Below, in pieces: positions 48,701 to 58,499 of a stretch of 64,000 nucleotides of DNA (the first letter of the stretch is position 1; every line of letters begins with the position of its first letter). The DNA is from Isoetes taiwanensis (taxonomy: Eukaryota > Streptophyta > Lycopodiopsida > Isoetales > Isoetaceae): assembly GCA_021234155.1 (NCBI GenBank), contig JAJEKV010000514.1:99515-163514 (forward strand). Reading direction: 5' to 3'. The notes under the pieces were generated by a model. That model saw only the letters and a list, made by a program, of their open reading frames with translations. It did no database searches and had not been told where the DNA came from. The translations under genes were made by a program, and so were the position numbers.

Positions 48701-49664
48701 TGGCGAATTGGATAAATGTATTAAATCACAAGGAGGAGACAGAAAGGGCACTGCATGTAAATGTACTTCCCTTGCTACTTAGAGGTGACATCCAACTCCT
48801 TTTTGTCCACCCAAAGGAGAATAACTTAAAATTGAACAGCCCTTTCTAAATGGTTGACGTGGTAATCATTTTATAGTAATATTGAAGTCAAAAGAAGGCC
48901 AATCTTGACTTTTAGATTGGCTTCATATTATGGCAGCAGCTACGATTGATAGATTCCAAACATGATAAACAATCCATTGCCGTACTCTCCTGCTATGTCT
49001 TTTGGAAAGTATATAGAAAGGTTCACTAACAAGATCAGTCTCGAACTCCTATATCCTATATGCAAGACTTGCTAACAAGATGAGTCATTATCCTCGACTT
49101 CTTAAGCATTCCCATTCAACATTAACACGAGAGGAAATTAGAGTGAGGATTCAACCTGTAAGGTAGACAATCCAGCAGTTCGTATAGCATTCTTCTTTCG
49201 TTCTAGTTCGCCAGGGTTGCTAATAACAATGCGCGTTTGTGAAGGTCCTGCGTCAAACGAACCCGTTTGCTTTTCCATTCTAGATACAGTAGACTGACGA
49301 CAAGGAATGCAGCTGCTACAAACTTTGTGTTAGACGCAATATCTTTGGATTGAGACAAAAGATAAAATGAAATGGATAAATTCATCTGAAAAGATGTTGC
49401 GGCAAAGAAACAAATGAAAATAGATGGCCTTCGAAAGAGAGAATGAAATGAACAAATTATCTGAAAAGAGGGCAAGAAAAATATAAACAAAGAGATTCCA
49501 GACCTTGCCCAAGATTTGCGAAGGGTTGTATGTTGCCGAACTGTTGGAGCCAATATTCGACAGAATGGGCTAGCTGGAGACATGAATCCAGACCCAGAAA
49601 CACGAAGGGATGAAGAGGTGAGGCGCAAGGAGTGCTGAGCCCATGCTGGGCTCGATGCACTCAT
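45770..49664 (-). CDS. Pyrimidine 5'-nucleotidase, cytosolic III type (HAD)
   Basis: The family removes phosphate from pyrimidine mononucleotides with Mg2+. Ten exons join in frame: 49664-49504, 49315-49156, 47434-47374, 47302-47170, 46773-46650, 46543-46487, 46404-46308, 46244-46037, 45946-45886, 45823-45770, all GT..AG, 1116 nt, 371 residues plus stop. HAD motifs: DFDMTLT (residues 111-117, nucleophile D111), LLVFSAG (motif II, S223), KLHRTYKN (possible motif III Lys), and LLLGDHLGDLGMSDG (motif IV, D312/D316). Other family blocks: YMVDGRRGQSSHALL, HNLLVEGGLTHTAI, VVSNRMDFDQDGNL, LNKNEHALEMAGPLHD. Residues 1-66 are Ser/Arg-rich with almost no acidic residues, like an organelle transit peptide. 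Met67 would give a 305-residue cytosolic form. No lesion seen. Exon 1 boundaries are least certain. Confidence 0.93.
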
Positions 49665-49792
49665 TCACCTTGTTGCAATGGTACCCTAAAATGGGCAAAT
49701 TCGATAAGGACACCGAATAAAATCTGGTTGTGTGTGGTGTCCCGCCGGCCATGAACATACCCACTCTCCCAATTAAATCCCTCTCCCGCCAT
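49661..49792 (-). CDS. Upstream ORF (43 codons) overlapping the nucleotidase ATG
   Basis: On the minus strand an ATG at 49790-49792 (context AGCATGGCG) opens a 43-residue frame starting MAGEGFNWES. Its TGA (49661-49663) overlaps the main ATG (49662-49664) as ATGA. It lies about 50 nt downstream of a TATA box, so it would be the first AUG of a transcript starting about 30 nt after that box. Further ATGs open another frame from 49762. Such uORFs usually reduce main-ORF translation. Whether they are in the mRNA depends on the real start site. Confidence 0.5.
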   Translation of the reverse strand: MAGEGFNWESGYVHGRRDTTHNQILFGVLIEFAHFRVPLQQGE

Positions 49793-49836
49793 GCTTTCTA
49801 ACTGGCAGCGAAACTGAATATCGGAAAATAAGGCCA

Positions 49837-49845
49837 TTTTATATA
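49837..49845 (-). promoter_or_regulatory. TATA box of the nucleotidase gene (putative)
   Basis: Minus strand reads TGTATATAAAATGG, a good TATA element, about 175 nt upstream of the main ATG. Position and orientation fit. Confidence 0.5.
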
Positions 49846-49852
49846 CAGGAAT

Positions 49853-49931
49853 GTCCGCGTGTAGCAAATTCCGGCCTAGAAAATTGGCGCCTGGAGGCCA
49901 ATTTTTTGGCCGGAATTTGCGACACGCGGAC
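49853..49931. repeat. 79-bp near-perfect hairpin upstream of the TATA box
   Basis: Arms of about 39 bp begin GTCCGCGTGTAGCAAATTCC on the left and pair with the right arm, ending GGAATTTGCGACACGCGGAC, with one mismatch in the first 24 bp, then a few mismatches and an indel, and a loop of about 3 nt. It starts 8 bp from the TATA box. It may be a small foldback transposon, or give a hairpin RNA. No clear target duplication. Confidence 0.75.
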
Positions 49932-49939
49932 ATTGGTGT

Positions 49940-51020
49940 AACGTGAAAATATGGGTGTCCAATTTTCTGATGACGTGGCATTCTTTTTTTGCTTTCTTTC
50001 TGTTTGCTTCGAGCTCTGGCTATGGCGCCGTGTTGGCGCCAGGCAGCTTGGTTATGGCAGTTGTGTTGTTCTTGAGGTTTTCTGAGGCACCTTGGGTGTG
50101 GCATCATTTTGGTGTAGGTTTTACATGGAGCGCCTGTGTTCTTAGAGGTCCTTCGACGACTATTTTAGAGTTCTTGGAGTTTTTTGGAGTTCTTAGAGTT
50201 CTTGGAGGTTCTATGACGACTATTTTCTTGCCGTGGACTGTTGCTTCGTTGCTAGGACGATTTTCTTGGTTAGATTTATGGTTTTTTCTTTATTTGCATG
50301 TATTCATTGTATTTAATCGCGTGTTGTTCCTTTTATGCAGGTCAGGGAGATGTTCAGGGGATGCAGAAGGCTTGGAGAGGAATCTTGGTTTTCCTCCTAC
50401 ACCGCTGCTTTTTTTGTAGCAGAGTCAGTTTTTGGGGTCTTTGCATCTATAATTGTTCTTGAATAGCTTAACAAGATGCATGCAGAGATTCTTAACAAGA
50501 CAATCGTATGTTTTGTGAAGCTTGGACAGGATTTCGAAGATTTTTTTATACTCTAATCCGGAATTTCGAAGCATCCCCAGTGTCTTTATTTTCTATGAAA
50601 CTCGGTTATATGGAAGAAGGAAATGATGAAATTTTGTTGCCAAGGTTCTATTACCTTTTTCTTTGCAGCCAAGCAGCAGCTATGGCACTTGTTTAATGGA
50701 TATTTTATGAATGCAAAAGTCTATGGTTACGTGAACTAATTTGTGTGAATCCGTAATTTATATCTGTGATGAAATAGGTTTCATGAATATCTGTGTAATG
50801 TTTTCAATTTTTGTCTGATTATGAAAGTTGCACTGCAAAAATACACACTTAAAAAATCATTTGAGAATAAGTAAGTCGCATTTAATTAAAGTGGGTCAGA
50901 TCTCGACATTTGGGACTCAGCCTAAAAATGGGACTCATGTAAAAAAAAAAGTAAGTTGCCATTGAATCATTATTAGATTTTCCTTGATAAAATAAGAATA
51001 ACATTTACATACGACAATCC
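49940..51020. other. Intergenic, nothing recognised
   Basis: Upstream of the nucleotidase gene. Imperfect repeats GACGACTATTTT (50155, 50216) and GGAGTTCTTAGAGTTCTTGG occur. The 158-codon plus-strand frame 49943-50419 is hydrophobic but overlaps the hairpin flank and repeats and has no known domain. Confidence 0.35.
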
Positions 51021-51024
51021 GAGA

Positions 51025-51350
51025 AAATAAAGAGGGAGGGTGGAGAAGGAAGGAAGGGAAGACAGGAAGGAGGAAGGGAGGGAGGGAGGGAGGGAAAGGC
51101 ATAGGAGCATGAGGAGGGCAAAAGGGCAAAGGGGAGGGGCCGAGCAAATGGGGAGGGGAAGGGAGGAGGGGGTAGGGCATGGAGAAGAGGAGGAGGGGCA
51201 AAGGGGAGAGCAAAGGGGCAAAGGGGGGGTATAAGGGGCAAGGGGGGCAAAAGGACTTGGGTATATGGGTAGGGGCAAAGGGGCAAAAGGGGTGGGATAT
51301 GGGAGGTTCAAAAAGGAAAACATGAAAGAAGGGAGGGAGGGACGGGGGGT
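51025..51350 (+). repeat. Purine-rich low-complexity tract
   Basis: About 325 bp of G/A-rich sequence (GGGAGGGAGGGAGGGA, GGGGCAAAGGGG). It yields long Pro/Leu/Ser-rich frames on the minus strand that are artefacts. Runs of G3-G4 could form G-quadruplexes. Confidence 0.85.
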
Positions 51351-51359
51351 TCCATGGCT

Positions 51360-52360
51360 AAACAACCATTAGCAGAAATAAATGGATTCATTAGACAACT
51401 TAAATAATATAATTAATTAATTAGACAATAAATAATTAAACAATTTAGACAATGCATAATTAGAGAAGTTTTTTCTTGCCTCACGAGGCGAGAATGGGCA
51501 TGATTCCTCTTTGTGCTCCCCAGCCTTTAGCTATTCTAAATGTATAAAACTGGGGCCTTTCTTCACACTCCTCCACAGCAGCTGCAAATCCATCATCCCT
51601 CCAAAGCAGTGCAAAGCAGTTTCATCATTCAAAATCTTCCATGGCCCTGCCACAATCCTGGTCATGGCCACCGCCAATCCACCCACTGTCACCGAGCAGA
51701 GCAAATATCCCAATTTCTTGTTCGGGATCACCCACCAATATTGTCATCTTCTATTCTCACATAGTCACCACTTCACTTATGAGCATTTGTATTGTTAGCC
51801 TGCATTGAAATCTTAAAAAGATATTGTCTAGGACAGAACAGAGAATGAGACTGCCATGTGCGAGAGGCTCAGAAGGCAGACGAGGAAAGCGTGGACAAAG
51901 ATGATGAAGGAGGTCATAAACTAAGGTCAGTTATGAACCAAAGTGTTTGAAACTGCATCCTTTCGAAAGGCAATAGATAACCTGTGCAGCAGATGGTATT
52001 GAATGGCAAACATGCCCAGATTTTCTCCTTCCTCCTTTCGACAAATTTCGAAAAATATGTAAGCTTCTATTTCCTCTGTTTTGAATCCCTTTTAGAATCC
52101 CTGTGTCAAAATGCTAATAATGGGCGTATTGCAGGTGCTGCATCAGGGATTAAGGGGAGGCATTTTGCATTTCTTGAAGGCAAATCCGTCGGCCCTGTGT
52201 GCACAGCTTGGAAATTCGGCATCTGATATGACCGACAGTCGAGATGGGGGCCAGAGAACGCCCAGAAGCTTCTAGATGGGGGCAGAAAGCATCTCGAATC
52301 TTCTGAAGCGCCCAAGCCCAGGATCCAAGAGCCCAATATTCTGTGATATTTGCTGCCCAA
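51360..52360. other. Unassigned, exon-like patches
   Basis: Possible acceptor at 52134 (GTATTGCAG) followed by an open stretch (ASGIKGRHFAFLEGKSV). No firm family. It may belong to the CRINKLY4-like remnant that follows. Confidence 0.25.
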
Positions 52361-52490
52361 TATTTCTAATCCATCGCTGCAGGCCGGAACCATACCTGTG
52401 GTATCAAAGACGACAATTCTGAAGTAATCTGTTGAGGCAGCAATACCCTGCAGCAGCTTGACGCGCCCAAAGGAGCCCAAAGCAGGTGAT
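52360..52490 (+). pseudogene. Possible CRINKLY4-type RCC1-like repeat fragment
   Basis: The plus strand reads IAAGRNHTCGIKDDNSEVIC, then stop, GSNTLQQLDAPKG. The pattern AG..HTCGI...N..V.CWG.N is a repeat of the extracellular seven-bladed domain of plant CRINKLY4-related receptor kinases. The expected Trp of CWG is TGA, a stop one base from TGG. No kinase domain or signal peptide was found nearby. Assignment rests on one repeat. Confidence 0.4.
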
Positions 52491-52734
52491 AGTAAGCTTG
52501 GCCGGGATGTAGATTCAAAGGGCAAAGGGTCAGGATGCCACCACGGTCTGACCATAGCTCTATACAATTCGCAGGTAAATCTATATCTCTTGCTGTTTAA
52601 ACTGTCTGTGTTCTTCTACTTGATGCCTTCTGGAGGGTTCTATGGTATTAATCTAAATCAAATTCGTCAATGCATGCAGTGCAGAATAAGAAGCTTAGCA
52701 AGAAACATGGATGACTTCTCAAATGAATGAGCCA

Positions 52735-52762
52735 CCTTTCTCGACTCGCGCGTCGAGAAAGG
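52735..52762. repeat. Hairpin H1, CCTTTCTCGAC stem
   Basis: CCTTTCTCGAC and GTCGAGAAAGG form an 11-bp stem around TCGCGC. It is repeated as H2 88 bp later with the same stem. Confidence 0.8.
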
Positions 52763-52822
52763 CTCTCAGACCTACAATTTCCCAAAAACGACCTTCAGAA
52801 CTGCGTTTTTCACTCTGAGCTA

Positions 52823-52850
52823 CCTTTCTCGACTCACGAGTCGAGAAAGG
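52823..52850. repeat. Hairpin H2, CCTTTCTCGACTC stem
   Basis: CCTTTCTCGACTC and GAGTCGAGAAAGG pair perfectly (13 bp) around AC. Flanks are also repeated relative to H1: CTCAGACCTA/GTTAGACCTA and CTTCAGAACTG/CCTCAGAACTG. The two make a tandem repeat with an 88-bp period. Protein-site or recombination-site repeats could look like this. Confidence 0.8.
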
Positions 52851-52912
52851 CCGTTAGACCTAATGGCCCTCAGAACTGGTTTTTATTTCATTTTTCTTGC
52901 CTATAGCATCAG

Positions 52913-53161
52913 TTGACTAACTTGATTCTGTCTTCTGCAGTCCTTATTCCAACCAGATTATACATGCATGGGAGCAATGGAAAGATCTGTTCATTGAAGA
53001 AAGAAGGCAAGAAGAGAGTGGTGATATTGGTTGGACAAACCAGTGCGTGGCCACTGAAGGCTCCCTTCTACAAATTTCTATCGGCTGTACCGTGGCTCGG
53101 AGAGTGCTCCACACAACATTCTCATTTGTGGTCTGTGTGTGAAGAGGGTGAATTGTTGTGA
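52913..53161 (+). CDS. Exon-like ORF of unknown family
   Basis: A strong acceptor-like CTGTCTTCTGCAG at about 52929-52941 precedes an open frame ending TGA at 53159-53161. Its reading LIPTRLYMHGSNGKICSLKK and PWLGECSTQHSHLW has no domain I recognise. It could be the last exon of a gene whose other exons are lost. Confidence 0.3.
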   Translation: MTNLILSSAVLIPTRLYMHGSNGKICSLKKEGKKRVVILVGQTSAWPLKAPFYKFLSAVPWLGECSTQHSHLWSVCEEGELL

Positions 53162-53835
53162 CAACACGACCACTATTTTTTCTTCACCCATTGTAATATA
53201 TATCTAGATGAGCCCATTCATAAATATAAAGTATCTCAAAACTAGCATTTTCTGGTAATTAAGTAAACAATTTGCTTAATTTTTGTTGGAGTTTGTGATC
53301 TCTTGTCTACTCATTCAAGAAAGAAGGGCCAAAATGTCTTGGTAAAGGAATTCGCCCTCACACAAAAAAAACTCATATTTTGAATGAAAAATAAGCCCCA
53401 AAATATTTTGCACGTCTTTTTCTTGTAAAATAAGAGGGTTCCAAAAAAAAATGGGAATGGCATAAGACCCACTTTAATTAAATGCGACTTAAGTGATTCT
53501 TTGAAGATTGAGTTCAGAATTGAGTGATTCCTGGAAAGAATGTCTGCCACTGGCAGACACCTATAGGCAGATAGCACAGAAAATCGGACACCCTATTTTT
53601 ACGTAGATATGGCTAAGGCTAGGTTCACATGCAACCATCGCCGGAGAGGGGCCCTGTTTTGCCTTGTGCTATTTGAAGATGGCAGGTGATGGTGCATCCA
53701 TGGCACCTTCACTGCATGTGATCCGGCTCTAAACCAGCCACCACCCATTCTTCGAAATGTGAAAAAAGTTCCCAAGCCATTCCAGTTGCTTGACACACTT
53801 ATGATAAGACTTCACTCATCTATCACCTGCCTCTA
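53162..53835. other. Intergenic, nothing recognised
   Basis: AT-rich, then a short mixed-composition patch (53630-53800). No support for a gene. Confidence 0.35.
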
Positions 53836-53910
53836 TATATTCTAAATGAGGTCTTAAATATATTTTAAATGAGACTATCTTGGTCATCGGATCCATAGAT
53901 CCTATAATCA
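53836..53910 (-). repeat. Fragment of the 18.3-kb SINE-like repeat
   Basis: TATTCTAAATGAGGT and GTCATCGGATCCATAGATCC match, in reverse complement, the unit body near 18660-18715. A second short match (CATATTCTAAAAGAGGTGTACC) is at about 54219-54240. So the family is dispersed. Confidence 0.5.
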
Positions 53911-53929
53911 AATTGTATATTGGCTTGGG

Positions 53930-54190
53930 ACCTAAGGGATGCACTTATACAAATGGGGTATGCCATGTGCGTGTAGAGGGTGACGAAAAACATCCTTGTA
54001 TACGATTCTTTGAAAGGCAAATTCAACCCCTTCCTTACAAAATTTACCCCAAGTAGTGGCCAAAAACTCCTAAGTCTTATGTACACGTGTGAAAATGAGT
54101 CGAAAAAATACCCCTATGGGTCACTCAGGCACATTATATGGCATTCACGGTGAACTCCCCTTGGCTTGGAGCCCCTTAGTGCTTCACATG
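53930..54190 (+). repeat. Dispersed repeat family R1, copy 3
   Basis: Reads GGGGTATGCCATGTGCG, AGAGGGTGACGAAAAAC, TATACGATTCTTT, CAACCCCTTCC and later GGCATTCACGGTGAACTCCC, in the same order as related words in 4110-4345. Divergence is moderate. Confidence 0.5.
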
Positions 54191-54299
54191 ATGAGACTTG
54201 CACTCGCTCATCATACTGCATATTCTAAAAGAGGTGTACCCTCGACTACCTCGGTTGTTGAATGTGTCAGATCTAATAAGATATATGATCATCATTAGG

Positions 54300-55149
54300 T
54301 TTCTATTGCATTTCTTGCTTATGGACCGGTGACTTGGTTGCTCCTTGTTATTTTATTAGAAATTGAAATCATTCTGCATGTCTTTGCAGCACAACAATAG
54401 TGGATGGCCGCAAAAAGTCCTTCAAAATGCATGAAGCTCAACGTATGCAGCAAAATTTTAGAAAGAACTTGCTCTCAAACCTACAATTGCGTCAATGGTA
54501 ATTTACTAGTGTTCAACCAATTTTTCTCTTTGTTAAAGTGTATGTTGATGGACACCCTTTATAAACCAAGGTTGCATATTAAATGGGAAAACACTCCCAT
54601 TTCAAGATTCCTTTTAGAAAAACACAATATGCTCCTAAGTATGGCCTTTTTAGGAAAAGTGAGAATTTCAAGGGATCAAACTTTTTTTCCTACATTTTGG
54701 CCCTATAATAAGAACTGGAGAAAGTACCCAACATTGATGGGCTTTTCATCAGGCATAAATTTAAAAAACTAATAAAGATGGTGGATTTAAGTTGGGACAT
54801 CTAGTATTGGGTTTATTTTGAATGAGTGAATGTTAATGATATAATCTTGCAAATTTGTGCTTATGTTAATGTAAACCTTTAAATATACCAAAATATCAAA
54901 TAGTTGATATTAATCCATAAAAGGAAAATCCCATAACACACCAAAACAAAAAATTTGAAAATGTTTTCTTGGGCTCTATGCAACTTGAGACAGAGGCCCA
55001 ACTTGGAATCTCCAAACCATGACTAATGTATCATCCAGTGATAGTGTTTTATCCATCATAAAGCTTCTATAGCTCTTCTTTTAGGTTTTTCCAGTTCTTT
55101 TTAAGATTGTAAAGTGCTATAACGCATGGCCCCAATTTCGGTAATATTA
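54300..55149. other. Intergenic, nothing recognised
   Basis: AT-rich. A plus-strand frame 54404-54772 of 122 codons has no motif I know and unusual composition; not called. Confidence 0.35.
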
Positions 55150-55490
55150 CCAATGTCTTCTCCATCTTGCCTTGTTTTTCTCTATGCTACGCTCTGTCTG
55201 TGATGCAAGTCCGAATGCCTACAGATATGGTTCCCGCACCATTCCAATCTTTTCTGCACAGATTTCCATGGTTTGCTTGGCACATTCATCCCAAGTAGCA
55301 GGCACTGTAATACACCACTTCATGTCTCGCTTGCTGAAATTTTCACCACAGCACAGCTTCAAGTCACCCATGGCAAATTGAGACATTGTTCTCGGATAAT
55401 AAACAATGAGCTCTCCACTGTCACCCCACTTGGAAGAATTGGGTCAAGATTATCTGGTGCCAAAAACAACTTGAATTTGGTAATATAATT
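55150..55490 (-). pseudogene. HSPA12-type HSP70-like fragment
   Basis: Minus strand reads FKLFLAPDNLDPILPSGVTV (frame 1), then MSQFAMGDLKLCCGENFSKR and DMKWCITVPATWDECAKQTM, EICAEKIGMVREPY (frame 2), then a stop. The W.ITVPA.WD..AKQ.M...AE.AG block is the nucleotide-binding-domain signature of HSPA12A/B-like distant HSP70 proteins. A frameshift near 55380 and a stop near 55215 break it. The rest of the roughly 600-residue protein is absent. Confidence 0.65.
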
Positions 55491-56271
55491 TCCACATTAT
55501 TATTTGCATCTATGATAGAAACAATTAGCACCCCTCTAGACCATGGTCTAGCTTTATTTTTATCACCTTTCACTACTTTTTCTCAGTGGTCGTGTTCCTT
55601 TTATCGATCACTTCCCTAGAGCATGATACATACTCTGTAATACATAGTGATTGCATGTGTTCCCCCCCCCCCAAAGAATGCCAATACTTTAACTTATCTG
55701 GAGTACAAGCTTTAGTATTATTTTGTGCCAAACTTCGTCGCCTATATGGCAGTGATTGAGCTATTTTGATATAAAAGGCACTGCCTGATAAAAAAGGCTA
55801 AAGTCGTAGAGAGATCTATAAATAGAACCTAAAATTTAGTTAGAGATATCTCCACAACCAGAGCTCCGATTGGGGTGACTTTTACTTCATTGGAACCGTT
55901 TCGAAGACTAGTTTCTTAATTAGGGTAGAACATCTCATAGTTCATCCGTATGAGGGAGTAATGGTTAAAAATGTGACGAGGGATCACAAATTACTCAGCA
56001 ACATTACAGATTTGGAATTGCTTTCTGATCTGTGGCTACTTGGAGTAGTGAGATTAGCCTGGAGGGCCAATAAGCCAGATGCCAGAGCTTTGTATTTGCC
56101 ATAGCATTTGTGTTTTACCGTAACCTTGTGGATCCGGTTGGGTGATTAATGGTGCTGCCATATCAATTGTGCATGAATAAAGTTTCTTTAGTCCAATGTT
56201 CTATTATTTTATCGTGGGTTCTATGATTTTGTGCTGTTACAACAACCCAAATATACATGAATGGTATCAAG

Positions 56272-56285
56272 TGGTATCAGAGTGG
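56272..56285 (+). promoter_or_regulatory. Primer-binding-site-like motif
   Basis: TGGTATCAGAGTGG matches the tRNA-iMet primer site TGGTATCAGAGC at 11 of 12 bases. Upstream sequence 55680-56270 could be an LTR, but no partner was found. The downstream reading does not look like gag. Confidence 0.35.
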
Positions 56286-56339
56286 AGGTTTGCGATTCTT
56301 TTGGGAACCATGGGTAATGGAATCACCCGTGGAATTTGG

Positions 56340-57420
56340 ACTCTCGAATCTGTGAGAGGAATTAAAGAAGTCAGAAATGATGGAGCTAGGAATTTTCCAG
56401 AGGGCCGTAAAGATCATTGTTCCTGTATGTGCTGCAAGAACTACTATTAGCTCTTATTTTGCTGGAGCATGGCATTGGAATGAAGAGGAGATTATCATTT
56501 TGGGGTCCACAAGAATATATTTGGATTATCTTAATGGAGTAAAAGCCTTTATGCATGAAGGGAAATCATATGATTTGAATATTAGAGCGGTTAGTGGAAT
56601 TGAGGTGGATTTGGCGACTATTGCTGTGAGCGGAGCTGGAGCATTAGTAGCAGAGAAAATTCGGTGCTTTCGTGGAGAATGCTCGAAGTTATGGACCGAC
56701 TTGTTGTAAACGAGTTCGGATTATTGGGGAAACTTCTATGTTCCTTTGGAGATTATGGAATAATAAGGGTGACTGCTGGGTTGTCTTGGAAAAGCTTGAC
56801 TTGGAGACAAGTAACATTTGCTACACGACATTGAGCAGTGAAAGAGAGGAACACATGCTGTTGCGTGAAGCATGAACAAGCTGAGCTATATAAGAAAGCT
56901 TTTAGCATCCTAAGGAGCAAATTTCATGCCAATTGTATGTGTTCTTGCGGTGTTTGTGCGGCAGATGAGAACAATGGCGTCTGCCAAGCTCCTTCTAAAT
57001 GTTAGCGCTATGTGGAGAGCTACGGTCTGTGACAAGGAAGGTGAAGAGTGGCATAGTTTGGACTGTGTTAAGGGAGAGCGCCAGAGCTGTGGCACTAAAA
57101 ATATTCAAATCTATCCTAAGGAGAAAGAGTCGCAGAATGAGAACGTTGAATGGCAAGTTTACAAGTACGTGATTGAACCTTTCAAAGCCGGCACTTCAAG
57201 GAGGCTGAAGCTTGTTACTGAAAGCGGGAGTCTAGGTACATTGCTTGACAAGATGTTTCATCACCTTACAAGTTCACTATTCACAACTTTTCAGCAAGTT
57301 GGCAGAGCAAACAATTCAAGAAATCAGTGCAAAATTTGAGGAATGATTCTGTTTTGTCAGTAGTTGCAGAGAACTATACTTTGCAGCCACTCAGAGAGGC
57401 TCAGTCCTCATCAATTATTA
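56340..57420 (+). pseudogene. Decayed transposase-like gene (uncertain family)
   Basis: Codons are readable in alternating frames: ELGIFQRAVKIIVPVCAART (56380), DWVV-like NEFGLLGKLLCSFGDYG (56710), LYKKAFSILRSKFHANC (56890), DKEGEEWHSLDCVKGE (57030), VEWQVYKYVIEPFKAG (57145), then HNFSASWQSKQF (57275) and VVAENYTLQPLREAQSS (57360-57410). The last blocks resemble H.F.A.WQ..QF and D.AENY....REPQS, which I recall from transposase-like proteins in plants and invertebrates. If so, the Asp is lost. Frameshifts near 56710, 56920 and 57260. Family is tentative. Confidence 0.35.
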
Positions 57421-57748
57421 TATCAGGAAGTTAAACTATTCTGTGAACTTGTTTTGTTATAAAGGATCTCAATAGCTTTTCTTTCGATTCATGAAACATG
57501 CAACATGTAGATCGATGTATGGAGACAAAAACTCTTGTATTAGATATCGCAACAAGATATACAACCTGGTCAGAGAAGATATGAAGCCAATATATACAAG
57601 TCTGTTGTTCATGTTTTAAATTACATTACATTCAAAATCTGGTCACAGCCAATGTGAAGCCAGTATAAACTTTTCTGTTGTTTCAGTATGTCACTTTCTT
57701 GCAGCTTTTCCATAGCCTGCACTGACCATCTCTGTCCCTGTAGCCCTT

Positions 57749-58312
57749 TCAAACCATTTGCCTCCAGACAGTTGTTGTTAGTACGTCGATTGGATTGCAT
57801 AAAGGGTTCTGCTTCACATACTGTTGCAGGTCTGCTGCTGTCAACAGACCCTCTAGCCATGGTTGCAAAAGTGTCAAGAGACCTGTGTCTTCCATATCTT
57901 TTTCTTGCCATGAAGGTGGGCATATGAAATTTTCGTTGGGATTGAAAAGCACATTGTACTCAGAGTCGTCTACTATTAGTGTGTTACTCTCATTCCTGTC
58001 TGGATATTTCTCGTGTATAAACGCAATTGGCTTCAGATACAAAGGTTTATCTTCAAAAGGTGCAATCTGGAAAGGCAGCTCCAAATAGTTGCTTCCATCA
58101 AAGGTAAATCTTAAGTCCCTTATCTGCGTCATTGTGAAGATTTTATCCACTACTCTCGATAGGTTCCATGGAGCTATTGATGACCATATTCCTACTTCAA
58201 AGTGATCAAATACAAATTCAAGGAATTCGTCTAGGTGGGGCCTTATAAACAACAATTTCTTGCCTATTATGTCATAGTTTCCAACTAGCTGATCATCTGC
58301 TATACCAAAGTC
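57749..58312 (-). CDS. FCP1/NIF-like HAD phosphatase, C-terminal exon
   Basis: The exon starts after an AG at 58313-58314 and runs 187 codons to a stop at 57749 without a lesion. It has DFGIADDQLVGNYDIIGKK, RPHLDEFLEFVFDHFEVGIW then SS, HEKYPDRNESNTLIVDDSEY and NVLFNPNENFICPPSW. These match the FCP1 homology domain (VWSS, E.YP..N..NT..IDDS.Y..L.NP). Such enzymes remove phosphate from Ser/Thr of RNA polymerase II CTD or related proteins. The DLNG/DxDxT motif I is not in this exon and was not found just upstream, so the gene is either split by a large intron or 5'-truncated. A second relative is at 60109-60960 on the same strand. Confidence 0.7.
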   Translation of the reverse strand, partial: DFGIADDQLVGNYDIIGKKLLFIRPHLDEFLEFVFDHFEVGIWSSIAPWNLSRVVDKIFTMTQIRDLRFTFDGSNYLELPFQIAPFEDKPLYLKPIAFIHEKYPDRNESNTLIVDDSEYNVLFNPNENFICPPSWQEKDMEDTGLLTLLQPWLEGLLTAADLQQYVKQNPLCNPIDVLTTTVWRQMV

Positions 58313-58499
58313 CTATATATTTGTTTTGCCAAAACTTTAATTTTTCTGTACACCTGCTATGAAAAAACATGCAATTTATCAATAAACTATGGTGGAGTTG
58401 AATAAAAAGATATTTTATTCATTCAATGAAAAAATATATGTTTTACAATCGAATAGTGTTTAGCAAAGGACAATGGGATAGGCTTTTTTCACCCACATT

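Noticed and set aside
49853-49931. microRNA precursor
   Set aside because: The stem is almost perfect and short, as in a young foldback element. No expression or conserved miRNA seed can be shown from sequence alone.
49943-50419. 158-codon hydrophobic plus-strand ORF
   Set aside because: It overlaps local repeats opposite the nucleotidase promoter and has no recognisable family or splice context.
50935-51365. 130-codon Pro/Leu/Ser-rich minus ORF
   Set aside because: It arises from purine-rich low-complexity DNA; all frames stay open and there is no domain.
54404-54772. 122-codon plus-strand ORF
   Set aside because: No motif, AT-driven composition, no supporting signals.
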